DNA of 33,875 nt from Oscillospiraceae bacterium (GTDB lineage: Bacteria > Bacillota > Clostridia > Oscillospirales > Ruminococcaceae), in NCBI GenBank assembly GCA_017532085.1, contig JAFXJT010000023.1, forward strand, positions 1 to 33,875, written 5' to 3'. Position 1 is the stretch's first letter; the number at the start of each line of letters is the position of its first letter. The position numbers were made by a program, and so were the translations under genes. Under the pieces are notes generated by a model. It did not search any database, was not told the DNA's origin, and worked only from the letters and a program-made list of their open reading frames with translations. Positions 16,223 to 23,060 of the stretch are shown here, in pieces.

Positions 16223-17215
16223 TTATCGCACATCCCAGCAGCGGGGAACAAATATTTTTTCATATGTCCAGATGGCATAATCATCACTCATACCGGCAAT
16301 ATAGTCACAGACCGCACGATCCATATCCATTCGTTCTGCAATACGCTGATATTCCTTCGGCAGAGCATCAATATGTTTGATAAAATAATTGTACAAGCGA
16401 ATGACAAGCTCCTGCGCTTTGGGTTCCTCTTGTTTTGCGGCAGAATTGCTGTATATATTCTCACGCAAAAACGTATGAAGCGCATCATGTGCTTCCTGAA
16501 TTTCCCTGGTCATGCGAATGACATCGGGGCCATTGGCGATGACAGAAGAAATCATCGCAGTAATTCTGCGGCTTTTGGTATCACCAAGCGTCTGCACACA
16601 ATCTCTCGGCAGCTCGCTTTTCTTAAGAATCCCACCACGAATGGCATCGTCAATATCATGATTGATATAAGCAATCCGATCTGCAACACGAACAATATTA
16701 CCCTCTCTGGTAGAAGCAATGCGATTGGTATGACAGGCGATACCGTTCTTGACCTGCATCGTAAGATTCAAACCCTTGCCATCCTTCTCGATATAATGCA
16801 CAACACGCACACTTTCCAGATAATGCTGATAGCCATAGGGACAAACCTGATCCAGCGCCGCCTCGCCGGCATGACCAAAGGGAGAATGCCCCAGATCATG
16901 TCCCAGCGCAATGGCCTCTGTCAGATCCTCGTTCATATGCAGTGCACGCGCAATGGTGCGGGCGATCTGCGAAACCTCAAGCGTATGGGTCAGCCGTGTA
17001 CGATAATGATCACCAATGGGCGAAAGAAAAACCTGTGTTTTTCTCTTCAAACGACGAAATGCCGAAGAATGCAGGATCCTGTCTCTGTCACGCTGAAATT
17101 CTGTACGATAGGGACATTTCACTTCACGTTTGCTGCGCTTTGCTTTTACAGATGGACAGGCAAATTGACTCAAATTACCGATTTCCATAATCTCAATTTG
17201 TTCTCGAACTGTCAT
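16223..17215 (-). CDS. dgt: dGTPase-like HD-domain phosphohydrolase
   Basis: 330 residues from ATG 17215, chosen because GAGGA lies about 7 bases upstream; the ATG at 17221 would sit almost on that site. HD-domain metal ligands are visible: RLTH (H77), GHDLGHSPFGHAGE (H106, D107), and NHDIDD (about 185-190). The N-terminus PYRTEFQRDRDRILHSSAFR is the signature of deoxyguanosine triphosphate triphosphohydrolases, which split dGTP or other dNTPs to nucleoside and triphosphate and so tune dNTP pools. Its place before dnaG is common in Clostridia and fits a link with replication. True substrate specificity cannot be read from sequence. Confidence 0.92.
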   Translation of the reverse strand: MTVREQIEIMEIGNLSQFACPSVKAKRSKREVKCPYRTEFQRDRDRILHSSAFRRLKRKTQVFLSPIGDHYRTRLTHTLEVSQIARTIARALHMNEDLTEAIALGHDLGHSPFGHAGEAALDQVCPYGYQHYLESVRVVHYIEKDGKGLNLTMQVKNGIACHTNRIASTREGNIVRVADRIAYINHDIDDAIRGGILKKSELPRDCVQTLGDTKSRRITAMISSVIANGPDVIRMTREIQEAHDALHTFLRENIYSNSAAKQEEPKAQELVIRLYNYFIKHIDALPKEYQRIAERMDMDRAVCDYIAGMSDDYAIWTYEKIFVPRCWDVR

Positions 17216-17267
17216 ACACATTCCTCGCTTTTTCTTCCTATGACCTACAGCTATTCATACGATGGGC

Positions 17268-17285
17268 ATCTATATTGATTATACA
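17268..17285 (-). promoter_or_regulatory. Possible promoter of the dgt-dnaG-rpoD operon
   Basis: Minus-strand TATAAT lies about 60 bp before the dgt start in TTTTGTATAATC. I see no good -35 at 16-18 bp, and the TGn element is absent, so this is tentative. The rest of 17286-17389 shows nothing I can name. Confidence 0.4.
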
Positions 17286-17389
17286 AAATCAACCCGCAAA
17301 AACCCTTTTTTTCGCAAGCTTCAAACAGATTTCAGCGTTATGCACAACACAAGATTCGACTCCCTTTGTAAACTAGAGGATATAACAAC

Positions 17390-17420
17390 AAAAACGGTAT
17401 CGTCATAACGATACCGTTTT
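17390..17420 (-). terminator. Intrinsic terminator of the small membrane protein gene
   Basis: AAAACGGTATCG and CGATACCGTTTT form a perfect 12-bp stem with a 6-nt loop; T runs follow on the minus strand. Confidence 0.9.
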
Positions 17421-17434
17421 ATCTTTAAAAGCAA

Positions 17435-17950
17435 TCAGGAAAACAAATCAATCATTGCAAAGCCGCCGTAAGATATAATACACATGATTACGGTAGCCAT
17501 GATCAGACCCAGGAGAATTGCAGGAACTGCCTTTTTCATTTTGATATGGAGCAGTGCCGCAATAAAAGAGCCTGTCCATGCACCGGTACCCGGCAGCGGA
17601 ATGCCAACGAAAAGCAGCAGACCCCAAAACTCATATTTTCGGATCTTCTGTGACTTTTCACCTAAAGCTCTTGCTTCCAGCCAACAGGCGAACCGCTGAA
17701 ATATCTTCACTTTACAATTCTTCATCCAATTCAGCAGCTTCTCAATAAAAAACAAAATAAATGGAATCGGCAATATATTACCGAGAATACAGACAATCAC
17801 AGCAGTCCAAAGATCGATACCAAGTAATGACGCAGCAAGCAAACCGCCGCGCAATTCCAGAATCGGCAGCATTGATATCAAAAAGACAATGACAACCGGC
17901 GGCAAACCGCCTAACGCTTCTGTCAAGGCAGTTGTAATTTCTTGACTCAT
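17435..17950 (-). CDS. Small integral membrane protein, putative small multidrug-export family (COG2426-like)
   Basis: 171 residues from ATG 17950, with GAGGG and GGGAG upstream; the frame is open further upstream but crosses the promoter. The protein is mostly hydrophobic, with about four membrane segments. Recognisable family features are ISMLPILELRGGLLAASLLG near the N-terminus, LGNILPIPFILFFIEKLL, and FVGIPLPGTGAWTGSFIAAL in the second half. The family was named for a suggested role in small multidrug export, but a transport function is poorly established. The gene stands alone between its own promoter and terminator. Confidence 0.75.
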   Translation of the reverse strand: MSQEITTALTEALGGLPPVVIVFLISMLPILELRGGLLAASLLGIDLWTAVIVCILGNILPIPFILFFIEKLLNWMKNCKVKIFQRFACWLEARALGEKSQKIRKYEFWGLLLFVGIPLPGTGAWTGSFIAALLHIKMKKAVPAILLGLIMATVIMCIISYGGFAMIDLFS

Positions 17951-17981
17951 CGCCCTCACTCTCCCTTCACATAATATTTCT

Positions 17982-18010
17982 ATTATCTCATAATTTCTGA
18001 TTTCCGTCAA
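17982..18010 (-). promoter_or_regulatory. Promoter of the small membrane protein gene
   Basis: Minus-strand TTGACG (18010-18005), 17-bp spacer, GATAAT (17987-17982), with TGA before the -10. Confidence 0.7.
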
Positions 18011-18140
18011 GTATCTATATAAAAAACGCCATTTTGCACAAATTCTTCTATCGTGATTTGTGAATTCGTTCGATTCCCCCAAAATCATGTTGATAATTGG
18101 TTTAATTTAAGAAGCTATGCATAGTTTTTATGTTTTGTTA

Positions 18141-18169
18141 TTTACTTTTGCATGCGGATATGGTATAAT
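18141..18169 (+). promoter_or_regulatory. Promoter of the ABC transporter operon
   Basis: TTTACT (18141-18146), 17-bp spacer, TATAAT (18164-18169) with TGG before it, forming an extended -10. The start codon lies about 80 bp downstream. Confidence 0.65.
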
Positions 18170-18249
18170 GAAGTGAAAATGATGTTGCTGACACAGCACA
18201 ATCATCTTCATTCCGCACAAAAGCGACAACAATGAAAGGAACTATGATT

Positions 18250-19188
18250 ATGGGCTTAGTTGTTAAGGAATTACATAAGCGTTACGGTCAAAAGGTTGTG
18301 GTGGATTCATTAAGCTTTTCCATCGAACAGCCCGGTGTATACGCTTTGCTGGGCACCAATGGTGCCGGTAAAACCACTGCAATCCGTATGATGCTCGGAA
18401 TGCTTGCAAAGGATGGAGGACAAGTCTTTTGGAATGATAAACCTTTGAGTATTGATCAATGCAACATTGGTTATCTTGCCGAAGAACGCGGACTCTATCC
18501 CAAAACAGAACTGATGGATCAATTGATTTATTTTGCATCTCTTCGCAATGTTTCCAAGGCAGATGCCAAGCAAAGGATCAAATATTGGGCGGAGCGTCTG
18601 GAAGCCGTCGAATATCTTTATCCGCAGCAAGAGGGCAAACGTACCGTAAAGCCCAAAAAAGCCGATCAGCTTTCTAAGGGCAATCAGCAAAAGATTCAGT
18701 TTATGACAGCTTTGCTCAGCGACCCTGAGCTGATTATTCTCGATGAACCGCTTTCCGGTCTGGATCCGGTCAATACCGATCTCTTCAAAAGCATCATTCA
18801 TGAAGAAATCAACAAGGGTAAATATCTGATTATGTCCAGCCATCAAATGTCAACCATCGAAGAATTCTGTACCGATCTGACAATCCTCAATCGCAGTAAA
18901 ACTGTACTGCAGGGAAATCTTGCCGATATCAAAAAGAGCTATGGCAGAATCAATCTCTTTATCAAAACCGAACAGGAAATCGCACCGCTGATTACACAAG
19001 CCGGTGTTACCATTCTGTCTCAGGTGGGGTATTCCTATCAATGCAAGGTCAACGGCGAAGATCACGCCAATACCTTACTGAAGCTTCTGGTTGACCGGGG
19101 CATCTTACTGGTTGCATTTGAATTGAGAGAGCCGAGCCTGCATGAGATCTTTGTGGAAAAGGTTGGTGAGCCTCATGGTGAAGCGTAA
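18250..19188 (+). CDS. ABC transporter ATP-binding protein (ABC-2/NatA type)
   Basis: 312 residues from ATG 18250, which lies 9 bases after AAAGGA; ATGs at 18244 and 18232 are in frame but badly spaced. Walker A is GTNGAGKTT (about 35-43), the signature is LSKGNQQK, Walker B is LIILDEPLSGLDP, and the switch histidine is in MSSHQMS. The C-terminal extension (about 220-312) is typical of ATPases that energise ABC-2 exporters. It powers the two permeases that follow; the first permease start overlaps this stop by 14 bases. Similarity to NatA suggests efflux of sodium, a drug or a peptide, but the substrate is unknown. Confidence 0.93.
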   Translation: MGLVVKELHKRYGQKVVVDSLSFSIEQPGVYALLGTNGAGKTTAIRMMLGMLAKDGGQVFWNDKPLSIDQCNIGYLAEERGLYPKTELMDQLIYFASLRNVSKADAKQRIKYWAERLEAVEYLYPQQEGKRTVKPKKADQLSKGNQQKIQFMTALLSDPELIILDEPLSGLDPVNTDLFKSIIHEEINKGKYLIMSSHQMSTIEEFCTDLTILNRSKTVLQGNLADIKKSYGRINLFIKTEQEIAPLITQAGVTILSQVGYSYQCKVNGEDHANTLLKLLVDRGILLVAFELREPSLHEIFVEKVGEPHGEA

Positions 19189-20515
19189 TTCACTTCGTGG
19201 TATCGGCACTGTCTTTCAGTTTTCTGTGCAGCAGCATTATAAAGCAATTTCCATCCGGATCTTTCTGCTGATTCTGTTTGTGATCTCTTTGGCTTCTCTG
19301 CCGGTTGCCAGCATCTTCCTCACCGATGAGGTAGCAGACAGCTCTTCGGTAACCACGCTGTATCTGCGTAACGAAACCGGCATTCCGTTTCTGTCCGATA
19401 CCATTCTTGCCGATGAGCGATATGCATCTCTGAAGATTGTTGAAACCGAATCTTCCGATGAGACCTTTGCAAGCCTTCTGGCAGAATCACAAACCAATAT
19501 GGCAGCCTCCATTGTTCTGGATGAACAGAAAGGCTTTGCAATCAAGGGCTTTTACAGTGAAAACAGCTCGCTGGATGAACTGGATGTGAATACTCTGACT
19601 GATATGATCGCGGAAGCATTTCATCAATCACAGATGCAGGCGCTCTCGATTACCGATGAACAATTGGATATTGCAAATGCGCCCTACTCGATGCAGGTAC
19701 AACTCATCAGCGACTACAATGCTGACAGTGATCAGACCGATTTCTCAGTGCACGGCATGATCAGTATGTTTTATTCTATGATTACCATGTTCTTAGGCAC
19801 ACTCTCCATGAGTTATATTTTCCAGCTCTGTGTGGACGAAAAGAACTCAAAGCTTGTGGAACTCTTGCTGGTCAGTGTCAATCCCTTGGCAATTCTCGTG
19901 GGTAAGGTTATGGCAGTCACTGTATTTCTTACAGCTGGCATCGGCCTGATTCTGCTGGGATTATTCCTTTCTTATCTGATTACAAGTTCCATGGGCAGTG
20001 TGGAATTTATCCACGAAATGTTTGAGACGATTGGAATCAATCATCTGATCGACAGTCTGAACGTAAAAACCATCTTACTGTTGATTCCTTCCGTTTTCCT
20101 GGGCTATGCAACCATGGCACTTCTTAGCAGTATTTTTGCATCCTGCTGTTCCAAAACGGAAGATATTCAGACCAACAGTCTCTATGTGGCTCTCATTCTG
20201 ATGGTCGGCTATATGGTTGCAAGCTTTGCACCAATGCTTGAAAGCGAATCCGTGAATCTCTTTGTATCCTTATGTCCGTTCCTTTCTGTATTTACTGCAC
20301 TTGCAAACTATATTTGCGGAAAAATCAGCTTTGCGATCCTGTTGCTTGCCTGGGCAATTCAAATTGCCTTGATTGTGGCGCTTGCCATCATCGCAGGACG
20401 TATCTATCGCATGATGATTCTGTATCGTGGCGGCGTTCCGAAGCTGAACAAACTGATCGCTATGTATCGTGCAGAACGTAAGCAGAAACAGGAGGTGCCG
20501 CATGAAAAAGCGTAA
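19175..20515 (+). CDS. ABC-2 type transporter permease, first subunit (NatB-like)
   Basis: 446 residues from ATG 19175, inside the end of the ATPase gene, with GGTGAG upstream. It has one N-terminal membrane segment (about 25-50), a large extracytoplasmic domain (about 50-205), and a cluster of about five membrane segments to the C-terminus. The motif CVDEKNSKLVELLLVSVNPL between the domain and the membrane cluster is typical of this family. It is paralogous to the next gene and both begin with a KRNSL motif, so the two probably form a heterodimeric channel with the preceding ATPase. Confidence 0.9.
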   Translation: MVKRNSLRGIGTVFQFSVQQHYKAISIRIFLLILFVISLASLPVASIFLTDEVADSSSVTTLYLRNETGIPFLSDTILADERYASLKIVETESSDETFASLLAESQTNMAASIVLDEQKGFAIKGFYSENSSLDELDVNTLTDMIAEAFHQSQMQALSITDEQLDIANAPYSMQVQLISDYNADSDQTDFSVHGMISMFYSMITMFLGTLSMSYIFQLCVDEKNSKLVELLLVSVNPLAILVGKVMAVTVFLTAGIGLILLGLFLSYLITSSMGSVEFIHEMFETIGINHLIDSLNVKTILLLIPSVFLGYATMALLSSIFASCCSKTEDIQTNSLYVALILMVGYMVASFAPMLESESVNLFVSLCPFLSVFTALANYICGKISFAILLLAWAIQIALIVALAIIAGRIYRMMILYRGGVPKLNKLIAMYRAERKQKQEVPHEKA

Positions 20516-21887
20516 TTCTCTTGCCGGTGTCAGCCGTGTTTGCGCCTTCACGCTCAAGCAGACTTGCATGAACAAAAGCTGGCTGATTTCTACGATTCTT
20601 TTGACCGTATTTCTGCTGGGAGGTATTCCACTGATCCTGCATCTCATCGCAACCACCACGGTCAGCGATGAACCGTTGGATCAGCCGATTCGCAATGTCA
20701 TCATCTGCGATGAAACAGAAGGTGCTGCTGACTATAATGTATTCAAAGAAATGGGCAGCTATCAAGATGTCACGTATACCACCGCCAATTCCATGGCAAC
20801 AGCGCAAACCATGCTTTCCGAAGCAGATGCCGATGCTACACTGCTGCTCAACATCCGCAAAGTGGATCAGCAATATGCACTGACAGTATATCTGCCCAAG
20901 GATACAAACTTATCCAGAGCAGAAGCTCATACCTTTGGTGCCTATGCGGAAGAGTGCTTTCCCTTCATTCTGATGCAGAAAGCCAATCTGACCGCCAATG
21001 ATATCGCTTTGCTTTCCGTACCGATTTCCACTGAAATCCAGCAGCTCTCTCTTGAAAACAGCGATGCGGAAGACGGGAACATCGTCAGTGAAGTCATTGA
21101 AATGCTTGTCCCCTATCTGATTCTCATGCTGCTCTATTTTATGATCTTGTTCTACGGACAGAGCGTTGCAAACAGCGTTTTGCTGGAAAAAACGTCTAAG
21201 CTGATGGATACGATGCTGATTTCCGTGAATCCTTTGGCTATGATATTCGGTAAGCTGTTCGGTGTGGCTCTGGCTGCCTTCCTGCAGATTCTGATCTGGA
21301 TGGCAAGCGCTGTAGCAGGATGTCTGCTCGGTTTGATGACTGCATTGAAAATTGTACCCGAAACCGGGGATACCGTGATCCATACCCTGGATACGATTAT
21401 CGATAATCGTGAGATCTTTTCTCTGTCGGGAATCATACTGACCTTGCTTTGCTTTGCACTGGGCTTCTTGCTGTATTGTTCCATTTCTGCAATCAGCGGT
21501 TCCCTTGCTTCCAAAGCGGAAGACCTGGGCAAAACCAATTATATCTTCGTTTTGGTATTGCTGTTCAGCTTTTTCATGTGTATTGGTTCTCCCAGCTCCG
21601 GAGACAGTTTCTTGTCCGAGGCCATGTGGCTCACCTACTTCCCTTTTACCGCTATTCTTGTTCTGCCCAGCAAATTGCTGCTGGGACAGCTTTCTGCAAC
21701 ACAGATTCTCATTGCCTTCTCTCTGATCATTGCAACAGCCTGTTTCATGATATGGCTTTCTGCTACCATCTATCGACTGCTGGTGCTGTACCGAGGCAAT
21801 CCGCCTTCCATGAAAACACTGTTGAATATGATCCGAACAAAACGCTCCGAACCTTTGGAAGAAAAACAGAATCCTTCTCAGGAATAG
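20502..21887 (+). CDS. ABC-2 type transporter permease, second subunit (NatB-like)
   Basis: 461 residues from ATG 20502, preceded by AGGAGG at 7 bases and overlapping the previous gene by 14 bases. It has the same layout as its neighbour: N-terminal membrane segment (about 27-50), extracytoplasmic domain, then a membrane cluster, with LLEKTSKLMDTMLISVNPLA matching the family motif. It ends with a short charged tail. I see no strong terminator between this gene and the lipoprotein promoter at 21973, so some read-through is possible. Confidence 0.9.
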   Translation: MKKRNSLAGVSRVCAFTLKQTCMNKSWLISTILLTVFLLGGIPLILHLIATTTVSDEPLDQPIRNVIICDETEGAADYNVFKEMGSYQDVTYTTANSMATAQTMLSEADADATLLLNIRKVDQQYALTVYLPKDTNLSRAEAHTFGAYAEECFPFILMQKANLTANDIALLSVPISTEIQQLSLENSDAEDGNIVSEVIEMLVPYLILMLLYFMILFYGQSVANSVLLEKTSKLMDTMLISVNPLAMIFGKLFGVALAAFLQILIWMASAVAGCLLGLMTALKIVPETGDTVIHTLDTIIDNREIFSLSGIILTLLCFALGFLLYCSISAISGSLASKAEDLGKTNYIFVLVLLFSFFMCIGSPSSGDSFLSEAMWLTYFPFTAILVLPSKLLLGQLSATQILIAFSLIIATACFMIWLSATIYRLLVLYRGNPPSMKTLLNMIRTKRSEPLEEKQNPSQE

Positions 21888-21972
21888 TCCTAAAAGCCGT
21901 ATCTTTCTATTCATAATCCGATCATTTCAAATATCTATCACCAAATTCTTACTGCTTGCTCAAAAAATACAC

Positions 21973-22001
21973 TTGACTTTTTATAGCGGATTGTGTATAA
22001 T
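21973..22001 (+). promoter_or_regulatory. Promoter of the cohesin-like lipoprotein gene
   Basis: TTGACT (21973-21978), 17-bp spacer, TATAAT (21996-22001). It is one of the few promoters here without TGn before the -10. Confidence 0.8.
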
Positions 22002-22056
22002 GAAGTCAAATCTGCATTGTACCAACTTTGCATTATCAGAAAGGAGATTCACCCAC

Positions 22057-22857
22057 ATGAATCGATTTTATAAGCAAGTAACAGCTGTTTTGCTGGCAAG
22101 CTTCATGACATTGCCGGCTTTTGCCTGCACCAAGGGAAAGGATAACTCAAAGATTGATCTGACCAACTCTGCCGTTTCTACCGACAAAGAAGGTATGGTG
22201 CATATCGATCTTACCCTTACTCCCGATCCTGAAGTCAATGTTACCACAACACCTGCCGTTACTACATTTGTCGACGAAAATGGTGATATCTTTGTCAACA
22301 AAACCGATATCAACGGTACCACGGTAACAGAATCCGGCGGCGCACCTGTCACTGAGGCTTATACCGGTACCACATTGGCTACTTCTTATGCGGAGAAGGA
22401 TTATACTCCCAAGAACAAATCCTACCAAGCTATGTGGCTGGATATGTCCAAAAAGGCCGATTTCGTCTTTGACGGCGAATTTCTGATCTTTGATGCAAAG
22501 ATCTCTGAGGATGCCAAGGACGGTGTCTATCCGATCGATGTGTTCCATCCTGATTTTGCAAACTATGATGCCAAGACTCTGCCGGTAACCACCAATATCG
22601 GTTATGTCTGCGTCAATGCCAATGCACCCAATGTGAAAAAGAACATCGGCGATGGTCTGACGATTTCCTGCAACACCGTTACTGCAAAGCCCGGCGATAC
22701 CGTTCAGCTTGTATTTGTACTGGATAACAACCCCGGCTTTGTTGGATTCAACTTTATGTTCAGCTATGACGGCAATGCAATGACCGTCAGCGGCGGCGGT
22801 GCCGGTAAGGACTTCTCTTCTCGCGCAAATCTTACCGCACATGAGGTGAAGAACTAA
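22057..22857 (+). CDS. Probable lipoprotein with cohesin-like halves in swapped order
   Basis: 266 residues from ATG 22057, preceded by AAAGGAG. A signal peptide ends in LPAFAC, giving a probable lipidated C24, so the protein should be anchored to the outer face of the membrane. A Thr-rich spacer follows (about 50-120). Residues 122-187 look like the second half of a cohesin or a related carbohydrate-binding beta-sandwich: DGEFLIFDAKISEDAKDGVY followed by a terminal strand. Residues 200-255 look like the first half: LTISCNTVTAKPGDTVQLVF, then NPGFVGFNFMFSYDGNAMTV. The order is thus reversed compared with a normal cohesin. It could be a permuted domain, or remnants of two. Cohesins bind dockerins like those on the two enzymes in this window, but binding here is only inference. 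Confidence 0.6.
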   Translation: MNRFYKQVTAVLLASFMTLPAFACTKGKDNSKIDLTNSAVSTDKEGMVHIDLTLTPDPEVNVTTTPAVTTFVDENGDIFVNKTDINGTTVTESGGAPVTEAYTGTTLATSYAEKDYTPKNKSYQAMWLDMSKKADFVFDGEFLIFDAKISEDAKDGVYPIDVFHPDFANYDAKTLPVTTNIGYVCVNANAPNVKKNIGDGLTISCNTVTAKPGDTVQLVFVLDNNPGFVGFNFMFSYDGNAMTVSGGGAGKDFSSRANLTAHEVKN

Positions 22858-22889
22858 TCTTTGTTCCGCCCAACATCGGATCATTCCAA

Positions 22890-22926
22890 CACTGACTGAG
22901 ACAGCATATATACTGTCATGTCAGTG
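22890..22926 (+). repeat. Two-stem hairpin in the 3' region of the lipoprotein gene
   Basis: CACTGAC/GTCAGTG forms an outer 7-bp stem and GACAG/CTGTC an inner 5-bp stem. No T run follows, so it is not a terminator itself; it may protect the mRNA 3' end. Confidence 0.5.
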
Positions 22927-22941
22927 TAAATACCGGATTAC

Positions 22942-22975
22942 AAAAAAGGAGCTATCGAAATGGATAGCTCCTTTT
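22942..22975 (+). terminator. Terminator of the lipoprotein gene (probably bidirectional)
   Basis: AAAAGGAGCTATC and GATAGCTCCTTTT form a perfect 13-bp stem with a 6-nt loop, with T-rich tails on both strands. Confidence 0.88.
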
Positions 22976-23011
22976 ATTGTATTTTCTGAACGAATCTTTT
23001 TTTCCTCTGAT

Positions 23012-23052
23012 AAAAAACAGTGCTATGCCATAGGAATATGACATAGCACTGT
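23012..23052 (-). terminator. Terminator of the transglutaminase-like operon
   Basis: ACAGTGCTATG (23017-23027) pairs with CATAGCACTGT (23042-23052), an 11-bp stem that extends by A-T pairs; on the minus strand it is followed by TTTTTT. Confidence 0.88.
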
Positions 23053-23060
23053 TTCTTTGA

